Origin: Gallionella sp.
GTDB taxonomy: Bacteria; Pseudomonadota; Gammaproteobacteria; Burkholderiales; Gallionellaceae
Reading direction: 5' to 3'
DNA: 64,000 bases
Assembly: GCA_028699065.1 (NCBI GenBank)
Contig: JAQVVH010000002.1
Span: 350,175-414,174, forward strand
The notes beneath the pieces are model-generated. The model had not been told where the DNA came from. It saw only the letters and a list, made by a program, of their open reading frames with translations, and did not search any database. The position numbers and the translations under genes were made by a program. Position 1 is the stretch's first letter; each line of letters opens with the position of its first letter. Below, piece after piece: positions 1 to 10,185 of this stretch.

Positions 1-2
1 GC

Positions 3-317
3 GGCAACTTTCAGGTCGGCAAAGGCGTTCTGCACGGGCTGGACCTGGTAGCTTCCGCTCGGCAGCGCGCCGCAGAAGTTCCCGCGGAAGCCCGTACGGA
101 ATTTGATTCAATGCGCGGGGAAATCGAGCTCGTTTCCGGTCAGTTGGGGCTGCGCGGCGTAAGCCTGCAATCAGCGCTTCTGAATGTCATGGGCACCGCC
201 GACATTCGCGACCAACAACTCAGCGGCACCCTCTTGGTGAATTACAACAGACTCAGCGGATTGCGCAGCGCACAGTTCCGGCTGGAGGGCTCGGTAACCG
301 AACCGCGGCTACGCTGA
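3..317 (+). CDS. C-terminal fragment of an AsmA-like family protein (5' end outside window)
   Basis: Open frame runs upstream of the listed ORF to the window edge (GNFQVGKGVLHGLDLVASARQ...TEFDSMRGEIELVSGQLGLRGVSLQS...); resembles the AsmA C-terminal pattern of T-x-F followed by G/L-rich repeats. Confidence 0.5.
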   Translation, partial: GNFQVGKGVLHGLDLVASARQRAAEVPAEARTEFDSMRGEIELVSGQLGLRGVSLQSALLNVMGTADIRDQQLSGTLLVNYNRLSGLRSAQFRLEGSVTEPRLR

Positions 318-359
318 ATTTTCAAATCCGTGGCTATCCGCCCCGGATTTTAGCTTGCA

Positions 360-1553
360 CTAGGCCAAGGCGGCAGCGATACGGGCCAGCGCGGCCTGCA
401 GATTTTCCATGGACGTTGCGAAAGACAGGCGAACATAACCTTCGCTGCCGAACGCCGAACCCGGCACCACGGCAACGCCGGCGTTGACCAGCAGGTATTC
501 CGAAAAGGCGATATCGGTCGCCTCGGCGAGGGTGCCCTTCTGATGCAGTTTGGCAATCGCCTCACGCGCATCCGGGAAGGCATAGAACGCGCCCCCTGCC
601 TTGATGCACTTCAACCCCGGAATGGCATTCAGTCCGCTCACCACAAATTCGTGGCGATCGCGGAAGGCCTTCAGCATCGGCGTGATGCAACCCTGGTCAC
701 CGTTCAGCGCCGCTTCGGCCGCCACCTGCGAAATCGAGGTGGGATTGGAAGTGCTTTGCGACTGCACGTTTTCCATCGCGGTGATGATCGCTTCCGGGCC
801 CGCCGCATAACCGATACGCCAGCCGGTCATCGCGTAGGCCTTGGAAACACCGTTCAACACCATCGTACGGTCGTAAAGATCCGGGCAGGCATTGAGAATA
901 TTGACGAATTTCTCGTCGGTCAGCGCAATGTGTTCATACATATCATCCGTGGCAACGAGTATGCCGGGATGCTTGCGCAAAACCTCGCCGAGCGACTTCA
1001 TCTCATCCAGCGTGTAAACCCCGCCGGAAGGATTGCTCGGGCTATTGATGACCACCATTTTGGTTTTCGGTGTAATCGCGGCTTCGAGCTGCGCAGGGGT
1101 CAGTTTGAAACCCTGCTCAATACCGGCCTGCACGATCACCGGTGTGCCTTCGGCAATGATCACAATGTCCGGATACGAGACCCAGTAAGGCGCCGGGATG
1201 ATAACCTCGTCACCCGGATCAATCACCGCCAGCGCGAGATTGAAAAAGCTCTGCTTGCCGCCACAGGACACCAAAATTTGTTTGGCCGTGTAATCGAACC
1301 CATTATCCCGCTTGAATTTGGCGATGATCGCCTGCTTCAGCGAGGGCGTTCCGCCCACCGCCGTGTATTTGGTAAATCCTTTGTTGATCGCCGCTATTGC
1401 CGCGTCCTTGATGTGCTGCGGCGTATCAAAATCTGGCTCGCCGGCCCCCAGACCGATGATGTCCTTGCCCTCAGCTTTGAGCTTCGCGGCTCGGGCAGTG
1501 ACGGCAAGAGTTGGGGACGGTTTGATGGCCTGAACGCGACGGGAGAGAGACAC
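360..1553 (-). CDS. aspC: Aspartate aminotransferase (class I PLP aminotransferase)
   Basis: 397 aa; motifs GLGAGEPDFDTP, SPSNPSGGVY, NGVSKAYAMTGWRIGY (PLP lysine). Confidence 0.9.
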   Translation of the reverse strand: MSLSRRVQAIKPSPTLAVTARAAKLKAEGKDIIGLGAGEPDFDTPQHIKDAAIAAINKGFTKYTAVGGTPSLKQAIIAKFKRDNGFDYTAKQILVSCGGKQSFFNLALAVIDPGDEVIIPAPYWVSYPDIVIIAEGTPVIVQAGIEQGFKLTPAQLEAAITPKTKMVVINSPSNPSGGVYTLDEMKSLGEVLRKHPGILVATDDMYEHIALTDEKFVNILNACPDLYDRTMVLNGVSKAYAMTGWRIGYAAGPEAIITAMENVQSQSTSNPTSISQVAAEAALNGDQGCITPMLKAFRDRHEFVVSGLNAIPGLKCIKAGGAFYAFPDAREAIAKLHQKGTLAEATDIAFSEYLLVNAGVAVVPGSAFGSEGYVRLSFATSMENLQAALARIAAALA

Positions 1554-1642
1554 GATATTTCCTTGATTAGGGTGAATGTAAATGCCGAAATTATACCCGT
1601 CCTGATAACCGCGGGAATGGGGTGAGCGCAGTATTTTAGGCG

Positions 1643-2419
1643 CTAGGGCAAATTCCGGCTGCGCTTGATCAAGTCATACGCTAGCTGGATCTCCTTGGTC
1701 TGCTCGGTCGCCAGTTTGATCATATCTTCCGGCATCCCCTGCCCCGTCAGCTTGTCCGGATGGTACTGGCTCATCAGCTTGCGATAGGCACGTTTAAGCT
1801 CCTGATCGCTGCTTTCCGCTTGCACGCCCAGGGCCTTGTAAGCATCGGCCAGCGCATGTTCGCTATTCACCTGCCCCGCCCCGAAATGGGTCTGGTTCAG
1901 CACCATGTCCAGCAGCGCTTTGAAGGCCTGCGGGCCATAGCCCAGACGTCCGGCAACCTGGGTCAGCAGGGCCTCTTCATCCGGATGATAATGGCCGTCG
2001 GCCATCGCCATGACGATGAGATAGACCAGCAACATCTGTTTCAGATCGCGGGTATGACCGCAGACCGCATTGAATTTGGACAGCGCCGACTCAAGCTCAA
2101 AATCCGGGGCAGCACCGCGTTTGAACAAGGCGATCGCCTGCTGCCGGTGCTCTGCTGTCATACCAAGCTGCTGCATGAAGCGCTCGGCATGGTCGACCTC
2201 TTCCTGCGATATCCGGCCGTCAGCCTTGGCCAACATCCCCATGAGACTAAATGCAGTTTCCAGAAAAACCGCTTGCCGAAGAGCATTCTTAAGCGGATTA
2301 ACGGCACCCGCACCCAATGCCCGGATCCGGTCGATCAGTGCGCCCAGCATCAACCCCAACAAGGCCACGAAGAAGCCGCCGATCCAGAAACCCAGCGCGA
2401 AACCGATCAACTTAAACAT
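1643..2419 (-). CDS. djlA: DjlA-like co-chaperone (N-terminal membrane segment, TerB-like domain, C-terminal J domain)
   Basis: N-terminal hydrophobic GFWIGGFFVALLGLMLG; C-terminal J domain AYKALGVQ...LKRAYRKLMSQYHPDKLTG. Confidence 0.85.
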   Translation of the reverse strand: MFKLIGFALGFWIGGFFVALLGLMLGALIDRIRALGAGAVNPLKNALRQAVFLETAFSLMGMLAKADGRISQEEVDHAERFMQQLGMTAEHRQQAIALFKRGAAPDFELESALSKFNAVCGHTRDLKQMLLVYLIVMAMADGHYHPDEEALLTQVAGRLGYGPQAFKALLDMVLNQTHFGAGQVNSEHALADAYKALGVQAESSDQELKRAYRKLMSQYHPDKLTGQGMPEDMIKLATEQTKEIQLAYDLIKRSRNLP

Positions 2420-2460
2420 TTGAATTCCCTTTCCTGATGCCGGCGCGCCGGAATTGAAAA

Positions 2461-3138
2461 TTATTCGTGATTAACGTAATGGGTGGGATCGGCAACGCCC
2501 GCAGCAGCAAAACCGGCACGGCGCAACCGGCAGGAATCACATACCCCGCAGGCCCTGCCGGCAGTATCCGCCTGATAGCAGGACACCGTCTGCGCATAAT
2601 CGACCCCGGCGGCGAGACCCCGCTGAATAATTTCCGCCTTGGACAGATGCAGCAACGGCGCATGCACGCTGAGACGCTTACCCTCAACTCCGGCCTTGGT
2701 CGCAAGATTGGCCATCTGCTCAAAGGCCTCGATAAAAGCCGGACGGCAATCCGGATAACCCGAGTAATCCACGGCATTCACACCGATAAAAACATCCTGC
2801 GCCTGCAGCACTTCGGCCCAAGCCAGCGCGAGAGACAGCATGATGGTATTGCGTGCAGGCACATAAGTCAGCGGAATGCCCACGCTGGGCTGCTGCGGCA
2901 CGGCAATGCTGTTATCGGTCAGCGCTGAACCGCCGAACGCAGTCAGGTCGATGCTGATAACACGATGCTCCCTGGCGCCCAACAGCATCGCCACACGCTG
3001 TGCAGCATCCAGTTCGGAGTGATGCCGTTGGCCGTAATCCACGCTCAGCGCAAAACACTGAAAACCCTGCGCGCGCGCCAGCGCCAGCACAGTAGCGGAA
3101 TCTAGTCCGCCCGACAGCAGAACGACTGCATTTTTCAT
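2461..3138 (-). CDS. queC: 7-cyano-7-deazaguanine synthase QueC
   Basis: [23 protein letters not shown]-loop; C-terminal zinc cysteines [10 protein letters not shown]; start trimmed from the listed ORF to the ATG overlapping the queE stop. Confidence 0.93.
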   Translation of the reverse strand: MKNAVVLLSGGLDSATVLALARAQGFQCFALSVDYGQRHHSELDAAQRVAMLLGAREHRVISIDLTAFGGSALTDNSIAVPQQPSVGIPLTYVPARNTIMLSLALAWAEVLQAQDVFIGVNAVDYSGYPDCRPAFIEAFEQMANLATKAGVEGKRLSVHAPLLHLSKAEIIQRGLAAGVDYAQTVSCYQADTAGRACGVCDSCRLRRAGFAAAGVADPTHYVNHE

Positions 3139-3797
3139 CAGCGCCCCCGCTCCGCCGGCCACAGGATTTTGTGCAACTGCACCTGCATGCGCACCGGCAA
3201 CCGGTCGCGCAATATCCATTCGGCGAGGTCAGTCGGACTCAGGCGATCCTGCACGGGCGAGAAGGTGACAGCGCACTTTTCCTCCAGCCGTTGTTGCCGC
3301 AACAATGCAACCGCCCAGACATAATCGGCCTCATCGCAGAGCACGAATTTAATCTCGTCATGCGAATTGAGCCGCGGCAGATTATCCCAGCAGTTTTTGT
3401 CCATTTCACCCGAAGCCGGCGTCTTGATATCCAGCACCCGCATGACACGCGGATCGACTTCGCCAATCGGCAATGCTCCTCCGGTTTCGAGCGAAACCCG
3501 GTACCCGGCATCACACAGGGCACGCAACAGCGGCAGGCAATTTTTCTGGGCCAGAGGCTCACCGCCGGTTACCGTCACATAGCGCGGCGCAAACCCGGAA
3601 ACCTGCTGCAAAAGAGATTCGAGCGTGCGGTTTTCACCCCCGGAAAAAGCATAGCTGGTATCGCAATAGGTACAGCGCATCGGGCAACCGGTCAGGCGAA
3701 TAAACACCGTCGGCAGGCCGATGCGGCGGGTTTCGCCCTGAATCGAATAGAACACTTCGCTCACGCGGAGCTGGATTTCTGCGGAGGAATGGGTCAT
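3138..3797 (-). CDS. queE: 7-carboxy-7-deazaguanine synthase QueE (radical SAM)
   Basis: [36 protein letters not shown] with CxxxCxxC cluster motif. Confidence 0.93.
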   Translation of the reverse strand: MTHSSAEIQLRVSEVFYSIQGETRRIGLPTVFIRLTGCPMRCTYCDTSYAFSGGENRTLESLLQQVSGFAPRYVTVTGGEPLAQKNCLPLLRALCDAGYRVSLETGGALPIGEVDPRVMRVLDIKTPASGEMDKNCWDNLPRLNSHDEIKFVLCDEADYVWAVALLRQQRLEEKCAVTFSPVQDRLSPTDLAEWILRDRLPVRMQVQLHKILWPAERGR

Positions 3798-3803
3798 GCG
3801 GGA

Positions 3804-4541
3804 CTACTTTTTGGCGGCTAGCAATTTTTTCGCGGTCGCCGCCTGGGCACTGCCAGGATATTTGGCGACGATCTGTTTAAGTGTCTTCTTCGATGCATCC
3901 GTCTTTTTCAGACTGGCCTGACACTCGGCAATCCGCAACATCACATCGGGCGCTCTCGGTGTTGCCGGATAAACCCTGATCAAGTCCTCGAAAGTGGCGA
4001 GCGCGCCTTCGTAATCTTTCAGTGTCAGCAACGCGGTTCCCAGCCAGTAGCTGGCATTCGGCACATGCACGGAATGTGGATAGGCCTGAATGAAATCCTG
4101 AAAAGCTTTTGCGCCTCTGGCCGGTGAGCCTTCCTTGTAAAGCTTGTAGGCAGCCTCATAGGCGCGATTCTGCGTGACCGGATCTTCGGGATCCTCGGTG
4201 GCCGCCGCGTTCGCATCCGGTATGGGTGGGGTTGTTTCAAAACGCCGCAGACGCGAATCCAGATCCACGTAAAAATCCTTCTCGCGCTTTTCGGCTTCCT
4301 GCAGGCCATGCGCCAGCTCTTCGTTCTGGCCGCGCAACTGGCGAATCTGTAAATTCAAGTCATCGATCTGACTCATCAGATCGAGCATGGATTGGGTATT
4401 TTTTTTGTCGCCTGCTTCAAGCGATTTGACCCGCTCCTCCAGTTGTTGGATCTGCTGCCGCGCCTCGTCGTCCGAAAACAATCCGGCAGACGCGGGCGTT
4501 GCAACCAAACAAACCAGCAAAAGAAGGGAGCGGTATCTCAT
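3804..4541 (-). CDS. cpoB: Cell division coordinator CpoB / YbgF (coiled coil plus TPR)
   Basis: Signal peptide, coiled coil QQIQQLEERVKSLE, TPR repeats YKLYKEGSPARGAKAFQDFIQAYP; adjacent to pal. Confidence 0.88.
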   Translation of the reverse strand: MRYRSLLLLVCLVATPASAGLFSDDEARQQIQQLEERVKSLEAGDKKNTQSMLDLMSQIDDLNLQIRQLRGQNEELAHGLQEAEKREKDFYVDLDSRLRRFETTPPIPDANAAATEDPEDPVTQNRAYEAAYKLYKEGSPARGAKAFQDFIQAYPHSVHVPNASYWLGTALLTLKDYEGALATFEDLIRVYPATPRAPDVMLRIAECQASLKKTDASKKTLKQIVAKYPGSAQAATAKKLLAAKK

Positions 4542-4549
4542 TCAGCCAC

Positions 4550-5050
4550 TTACTTGGCGTAGTTCAGATCGGTACGGCGATTCTGCGACCATGCCGCTTC
4601 ATCATGGGTAGAAGCACGCGGCTTTTCTTCACCGTAGCTGACACTTTCCAACTGGCCGGCCTTGGCGCCGCTGAGTTCCAGCATTTTCTTCACGCCATCG
4701 GCACGACGTTGCCCCAGTGCCAGGTTGTATTCGTTGCTGCCGCGCTCGTCACAATTGCCTTCCAGACGAACCTTGCGATCCGCATGCTCGGCCAGATACT
4801 TGCCGTGGGCCTGAACCAAAGGCTTGTCGGCTTCCTGAACCGTGGATACATCAAACGGGTAATACACGCTGCGACCGGCCAGGATGCTGGCCGGATCATT
4901 CAGAGGATCAACAGCCACCGGTGCGGGCGCAGGCGCTGCAACCGGTGCAGGCGCATCCGCAACAGGCGCGGGGGCTTCCGCAGGTGGCTGACTGGCGCAG
5001 GCGGCCAGCAGATTCACTAACACAACACTCATCACGAGCTTCTTCATCAT
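4550..5050 (-). CDS. pal: Peptidoglycan-associated lipoprotein Pal
   Basis: Lipobox LLAACAS; OmpA-like VYYPFDVSTVQ...LEGNCDERGSNEYNLALGQRRAD. Confidence 0.93.
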   Translation of the reverse strand: MMKKLVMSVVLVNLLAACASQPPAEAPAPVADAPAPVAAPAPAPVAVDPLNDPASILAGRSVYYPFDVSTVQEADKPLVQAHGKYLAEHADRKVRLEGNCDERGSNEYNLALGQRRADGVKKMLELSGAKAGQLESVSYGEEKPRASTHDEAAWSQNRRTDLNYAK

Positions 5051-5070
5051 TCAATCTCCTTGCAGGTTGG

Positions 5071-6336
5071 TTACGGAAGAGGTCCCCACACCGGCTCGCG
5101 CGCGTCACCACTTTGCGTGAACATGTGCTGCTTAACACGACCGTCGCTGGAAACGGTTGCCAATATACCACGGCCCCGTCCCTCGCTCGCGTAAAGGATC
5201 AACTTTCCGTTCGGTGCATAAGTGGGTTTTTTCTCCCAGCCGCCCGCGGTCAACAACTCCATTTGTCCGCTCTGAAAATCCTGTGTCGCGATATAAAACT
5301 GGCCACTTTCACGATGCGTAAAAACGAAAGCTTTACCGTCATGCCGATAACGCGGCGAATAATTATTTCCCCCGCCAAAGGTCATCCGTTCCGCCGGGCC
5401 ACCGCTGACCGCCATCCGGTAAATCTGCACGCTGCCGCCCCGATCCGAGGCAAACAAAAGGTGCTGACCATCCGGCGAAAAATGCGGCTCCGTATCAATC
5501 GCACCGCTAAAGGTCATGCGCCGCAAATTACTCCCGTCCGGGCGAACAAGATAAATCTGCGAACTGCCATCGCGCGTCAGCACGACCGCCATCAGCGCAC
5601 CATCCGGCGACCAGGCCGGCGCACTGTTGCTGCCCTCGAAATTCGCGATCAGCTTGCGCTGACGGGTGTACAGGGACTGCACATAAACAGCGGCATGACC
5701 ATTCTCAAAACTGACGTAAGCCAGATGACTACCATCTGGCGACCAAGCCGGCGACATGATGGGTTCGTTGAGCGAGAGCAAGACCTGCTCGTTATAGCCA
5801 TCGCTGTCCGCTACGATAAGTTTGTATCGCGAATCCTGCCGGTTGACATAGACAATCCGCGTGCTGAATACGCCACGATCGCCGGTCAGTTTTTCATAGA
5901 TCAAATCGGCAATCCGGTGCCCGACGGCACGCACCTGCCCCTTTGCTGCAGAAACGGCATGCCCACCCAGATCGGTTTGCTTGACGGCATCCAGCAGGCG
6001 AAAACCGGCCTCAATACGGCCATCCGGCAATGTCTGAACAATACCAATACTTAGTGCATCCGCGCCGCGCACCTGCCAGTCGGCGTAATCCACCTCACCG
6101 GGTTCATGCGGTGATTTTCCTGCCGAATCCACAAGGCGAAACAAACCGCTGCGCTGCAAATCGGCTGCGACGATCCCGTTAATTTCCGCTGCCAGTTTTT
6201 CATCCCCGCCAAACGGCACCAGCGCAATCGGAATCTGATTCTCACCCGCGCCGATAATTTCGATTTCCAGCACTGCCGCCGCCAGACTGCTGTAGGCCAA
6301 CAGCAAAACGGCCAATCCATGACGCAAAAATCGCAT
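5071..6336 (-). CDS. tolB: Tol-Pal system beta propeller protein TolB
   Basis: Signal peptide and repeated SPAWSPDGSHLAYVS / APAWSPDG / EPHFSPDGQHLLFASDRGG blades. Confidence 0.93.
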   Translation of the reverse strand: MRFLRHGLAVLLLAYSSLAAAVLEIEIIGAGENQIPIALVPFGGDEKLAAEINGIVAADLQRSGLFRLVDSAGKSPHEPGEVDYADWQVRGADALSIGIVQTLPDGRIEAGFRLLDAVKQTDLGGHAVSAAKGQVRAVGHRIADLIYEKLTGDRGVFSTRIVYVNRQDSRYKLIVADSDGYNEQVLLSLNEPIMSPAWSPDGSHLAYVSFENGHAAVYVQSLYTRQRKLIANFEGSNSAPAWSPDGALMAVVLTRDGSSQIYLVRPDGSNLRRMTFSGAIDTEPHFSPDGQHLLFASDRGGSVQIYRMAVSGGPAERMTFGGGNNYSPRYRHDGKAFVFTHRESGQFYIATQDFQSGQMELLTAGGWEKKPTYAPNGKLILYASEGRGRGILATVSSDGRVKQHMFTQSGDAREPVWGPLP

Positions 6337-6341
6337 TCGTA

Positions 6342-7034
6342 TTACCCCTCTTCTTTGGGCCGAAAACCCAGTTTCATTTCACGGAAACGGTTGAACATAG
6401 CGGAATCCGACGGTAACGGCAGTGGTTGCGCTTTAATAATGGCCCGCTCGACCGCATCATCATAGACGCGGAATCCGCTGGACTTGACCAGTCGCACATT
6501 CAGCACCTCGCCCCCCGGTAACAACGTCACCCTGAACTCTGCCCGCGCCTCGTCCGGCACTCCGGGTGGCATCACAATCCGGCTGCGAATTCTCGCAATG
6601 ATTTTTGCCGTGTATTCATCCACCACGCGTCCAGTCGCGGCGGCCTGTTCGGCGCGCGCCGCCTCTTCGAGCGCCAACTGCCTTTCCAGTATGCTGCTTT
6701 GCGCCGGCTGGACACGAGCCTTCTGTGGCACCGCAACCGGCTTGGCTTCGGGCTTTTTCTTGTCCGGCATCACAATGTCGGGCTTGGTCTGCGGTGTCAC
6801 TACTGGCTTCGGCGGCGGCATTTCCACGCGCTCTGCCGGCGGTGGCGGCGCCGGTAGGGGTGCGGCATTTTTAAGCTGCGGAATACTGTCCCAAAGCTCG
6901 ACACTCATACTGGCGGCCGGTTGCGACTGCCAGGAAAAACTGAAGTACAGCAGCGAAAAAAACAGCGCATGCACCAGCGCCGCCAGCAAACCTGCCGGCA
7001 GGCGATACGGTTCGCGGATCAACACCGCATTCAT
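6342..7034 (-). CDS. tolA: TolA-like cell envelope protein (compact, 230 aa)
   Basis: N-terminal TM, Pro/Lys-rich linker, C-terminal TonB/TolA-like domain; located between tolB and tolR. Confidence 0.85.
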   Translation of the reverse strand: MNAVLIREPYRLPAGLLAALVHALFFSLLYFSFSWQSQPAASMSVELWDSIPQLKNAAPLPAPPPPAERVEMPPPKPVVTPQTKPDIVMPDKKKPEAKPVAVPQKARVQPAQSSILERQLALEEAARAEQAAATGRVVDEYTAKIIARIRSRIVMPPGVPDEARAEFRVTLLPGGEVLNVRLVKSSGFRVYDDAVERAIIKAQPLPLPSDSAMFNRFREMKLGFRPKEEG

Positions 7035-7453
7035 TGGCGCGTCTGGGTGAGCAGTCCGACCTTGCGGATCTGCTGTTGCTGCAGCATGTCCATCACGTTA
7101 ATCACTTCCTCGTAGCGCACATTTTTGTCAGCGGAAATAACGACGGGCTGTTCGGCGAATTCATGCTGCCGGGATTTCAGAATGGCCAGCAATTCCTGCC
7201 GGCCGACGCGGCTCTCCTTCCCGCCGCGGGCGTGATCGCGCAACGCCAGACTGCTATCCTTGCGAATAATGACTTCCAGCGGCGCCACCGGCGGCGGCAG
7301 CGATTCACCGACTTGCGGCAAATCAATCTGACCGGGATTCATCAGCGGCGCGGTAATCATAAAGATGACGAGCAGCACCAGCATCACGTCGATATAAGGC
7401 ACGACGTTGATCTCGTTCATCTGCCGGCGCGAAGAGCGGCGCAAGGTTTTCAT
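7031..7453 (-). CDS. tolR: TolR (ExbD/TolR family)
   Basis: INVVPYIDVMLVLLVIFMITAPLM; 4-nt overlaps with neighbours. Confidence 0.92.
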   Translation of the reverse strand: MKTLRRSSRRQMNEINVVPYIDVMLVLLVIFMITAPLMNPGQIDLPQVGESLPPPVAPLEVIIRKDSSLALRDHARGGKESRVGRQELLAILKSRQHEFAEQPVVISADKNVRYEEVINVMDMLQQQQIRKVGLLTQTRQ

Positions 7454-8127
7454 GCCTGTTGTTGCAATACGTTGGAGAATTCTTCGGTAAAGCTGTCAAA
7501 GCGGCTGGACAGCCGGTCGATCTGGTGCGCATAGCGGTTGTAGGCCACCACGGCCGGAATCGCCGCAAACAGACCCATCGCCGTGGCCACCAGCGCTTCG
7601 GCAATCCCTGGTGCCACATGGGCCAGCGTCGCCTGGCCAACGTTGGCCAGACCGCGAAACGCATTCATGATGCCCCACACCGTGCCGAACAAACCCACAT
7701 AAGGACTGACCGACCCCACCGTCGCCAGAAACGACAGATGCGATTCCAGCTGATCCATTTCACGCTGATAGGTTGCCCGCATCGCGCGGCGCACGCCATC
7801 CATCACGGCGGCGTTTACAACGCCCTGCTGCTTTTTGAGTTTGGCAAATTCAAGAAATCCGGCGGCGAATATGCGCTCCAGCGCACCCACCTGTCCCGGC
7901 TTGGCGGCAGCAGCCTGCTTGTAGAGCTGGGTCAGATCCGAATTACCCCAGAATTTTTCCTCGAAGCGGCTGGTCATACGAATCTCGGCGCGCACGGCGA
8001 ACATCTTGATAAAGATGAACCACCAGGACATCAGCGACACCAGCAGCAGCAAACCCATCACCAGTTGCACCAGCACGCTGGCGTTACTGATCAGATGTAT
8101 GAACGACAAATCCTGCGTCACTTCCAT
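7450..8127 (-). CDS. tolQ: TolQ (MotA/TolQ/ExbB family)
   Basis: LSFLATVGSVSPYVGLFGTVWGIMNAFRGLA...APGIAEALVATAMGLFAAIPAVVAYN. Confidence 0.92.
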   Translation of the reverse strand: MEVTQDLSFIHLISNASVLVQLVMGLLLLVSLMSWWFIFIKMFAVRAEIRMTSRFEEKFWGNSDLTQLYKQAAAAKPGQVGALERIFAAGFLEFAKLKKQQGVVNAAVMDGVRRAMRATYQREMDQLESHLSFLATVGSVSPYVGLFGTVWGIMNAFRGLANVGQATLAHVAPGIAEALVATAMGLFAAIPAVVAYNRYAHQIDRLSSRFDSFTEEFSNVLQQQA

Positions 8128-8128
8128 T

Positions 8129-8539
8129 TCATTCCTTCCATTGCGATCTCAAAATATCCGGCACGCTCACCGGTTTGAACGTTGCGACGTCCACGCACAC
8201 CAGATGAATCTCGCCCTCGGCGAGCTTCTCCTCCCCGCGCAGCACGGTCTGTGACAGGGTCAGACGGCTCCGCCCCAATCCCGTCACCGCTGCTGTCACC
8301 TGCAACAAATCATCCAGCAGCGCCGGCCTGAAATACTCCAGACGGAGCGAACGCACCACGAACACCACCCCCAGGGTCTTCATCAGCCCGGCATTGCTAA
8401 AACCGAAAGTGCGCAGCCATTCTGTCCGCGCGCGCTCCATGAAGTTCACATAGCTCGCGTGATACGTCACGCCGCCTGCATCCGTGTCCTGAAAATACAC
8501 GCGCACCGGCCAGGAGAAAACCTCCGGTGACTCACTCAT
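8129..8539 (-). CDS. ybgC: Tol-Pal associated acyl-CoA thioesterase YbgC
   Basis: [30 protein letters not shown] hotdog thioesterase motif; start trimmed to [10 protein letters not shown]. Confidence 0.9.
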   Translation of the reverse strand: MSESPEVFSWPVRVYFQDTDAGGVTYHASYVNFMERARTEWLRTFGFSNAGLMKTLGVVFVVRSLRLEYFRPALLDDLLQVTAAVTGLGRSRLTLSQTVLRGEEKLAEGEIHLVCVDVATFKPVSVPDILRSQWKE

Positions 8540-9578
8540 CCCACAACTCCTGATTGCTGCGCGGCTGCGCCAGACCGAAATGGCGGTAGGCATTGGCCGT
8601 GGCAATGCGCCCGCGCGGCGTGCGCTGCAGATAGCCCTGCTGGATCAGATAAGGCTCCAGCACATCCTCGATGGTGTCGCGTTCCTCACCGATCGCTGCC
8701 GCAAGATTATCCACACCGACCGGTCCGCCCATAAATTTCTCGATGACCGTCTGCAACAGTTTACGATCCATTACATCCAGACCTCGCGCATCCACATCCA
8801 GCATCGTCAGGGCCGCATCAGCCACTTCGCGCGAAGCATCACCCGCCGCCTTCACCTCGGCAAAATCGCGCACCCGGCGCAGCAACCGGTTGGCGATGCG
8901 CGGCGTACCGCGCGAACGGTGCGCGACTTCCATCGCACCTTCGGGCGAGAGATTCATTTCCAGCAATCGTGCCGAGCGCAAGACAATGCGCTGCAACTCT
9001 TCCGGCGTATAAAATTCCAGCCGCGCAACGATACCAAACCGGTCGCGCAGCGGATTGGTCAGCATCCCGGCACGGGTGGTGGCGCCCACCAGCGTGAACG
9101 GCGGCAAATCCAGTTTCACCGAGCGGGCCGACGGCCCCTCACCGATCATGATGTCGATCTGGTAATCCTCCAGCGCGGGATACAGAATTTCCTCGACGAC
9201 GGGCGAAAGCCGGTGAATCTCATCGATAAACAGCACATCATTGGGCTCGAGATTGGTCAGCAGCGCGGCCAGATCGCCCGCCCGCTCCAGCACCGGGCCG
9301 GAGGTGTGGCGAATATTGACGCCCATCTCGCGCGCCACGATTTGCGCCAAAGTGGTCTTACCCAAGCCGGGCGGCCCGAACAACAGGACATGATCGAGCG
9401 GTTCGCTGCGCCCGCGTGCAGCCTCGATGAAGATTTCCAGCTGTCCGCGAATTTTCTCCTGCCCGACATATTCATCCAGCTGGCGCGGACGCAAGGCGCG
9501 TTCCAGCGCCTCTTCCCGGGGAGAAGCCGCGACGGGAGAAATTACCCGATCTGTCGAAAGGTCGTCGTTTTCAATCAT
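8532..9578 (-). CDS. ruvB: Holliday junction branch migration helicase RuvB
   Basis: [12 protein letters not shown]...[20 protein letters not shown]...LFIDEIHRL. Confidence 0.96.
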   Translation of the reverse strand: MIENDDLSTDRVISPVAASPREEALERALRPRQLDEYVGQEKIRGQLEIFIEAARGRSEPLDHVLLFGPPGLGKTTLAQIVAREMGVNIRHTSGPVLERAGDLAALLTNLEPNDVLFIDEIHRLSPVVEEILYPALEDYQIDIMIGEGPSARSVKLDLPPFTLVGATTRAGMLTNPLRDRFGIVARLEFYTPEELQRIVLRSARLLEMNLSPEGAMEVAHRSRGTPRIANRLLRRVRDFAEVKAAGDASREVADAALTMLDVDARGLDVMDRKLLQTVIEKFMGGPVGVDNLAAAIGEERDTIEDVLEPYLIQQGYLQRTPRGRIATANAYRHFGLAQPRSNQELWDE

Positions 9579-9603
9579 GCCGGGGATGATAACTTAAGTC
9601 GCA

Positions 9604-10185
9604 TCAGGATTTCGACAAGAGCTTGAGCGCCTGCCGAATCCCCTCGGAAACACCGCAATCCGCAGGCAGCTGCTTCGCCGCCCAGCCAGCTTCCTTCTCG
9701 TTGTAACCCAGCGCGAGCAAGGCATTGACCACATCGTCGCCCGCCGACGTTGCGGCAACCCCCGCCGAACCTGCAAGCCCTGTCGCCACAAATTTTCCCT
9801 GCAGCTCCAGCAACAGGCGTTCGGCGGTTTTCTTGCCCACGCCCGGCACTTTGGTCAGGCGCGTCGCGTCCTTGCCGGACACCGCCGCGGCGAGATCCGC
9901 GAGACTCATGCCGGACAACACGGCCAGCGCCATTTTGGGTCCGACGCCGCTGATCTTGAGCAGCTGCCGGAACACGCCGCGCTCATCCCGGGTGGCAAAA
10001 CCGAACAGGAGATGCGCGTCCTCGCGCACAATCAACTGCGTGTGCAGCACGATCTTTTCGTTGAGCGCCGGCAGATTGTAAAAAGTGCTCATCGGCACAT
10101 CCACCTCGTAACCCACGCCCTGCACGTCCAGCAAAATCTGCGGCGGATTCTTTTCCAGCAAAATGCCGGTCAGCTTGCCTATCAT
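9604..10185 (-). CDS. ruvA: Holliday junction DNA helicase subunit RuvA
   Basis: [35 protein letters not shown]; start trimmed from 10302 to 10185. Confidence 0.95.
   Translation of the reverse strand: MIGKLTGILLEKNPPQILLDVQGVGYEVDVPMSTFYNLPALNEKIVLHTQLIVREDAHLLFGFATRDERGVFRQLLKISGVGPKMALAVLSGMSLADLAAAVSGKDATRLTKVPGVGKKTAERLLLELQGKFVATGLAGSAGVAATSAGDDVVNALLALGYNEKEAGWAAKQLPADCGVSEGIRQALKLLSKS

Noticed and set aside
543-1625. 360-aa + strand ORF opposite aspC
   Set aside because: Antisense shadow ORF in GC-rich DNA; His/Arg/Gln-rich, no recognisable motif, and aspC on the other strand is unambiguous
4910-4995. Repeated APAPV/APAP units in Pal that look like a tandem repeat
   Set aside because: Ordinary Pro/Ala-rich linker after the lipobox, in frame and inside a coding gene; not a CRISPR or mobile repeat
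4717-6054. 445-aa + strand ORF opposite pal/tolB
   Set aside because: Low-complexity Arg/His/Pro antisense translation of the well-supported pal and tolB genes
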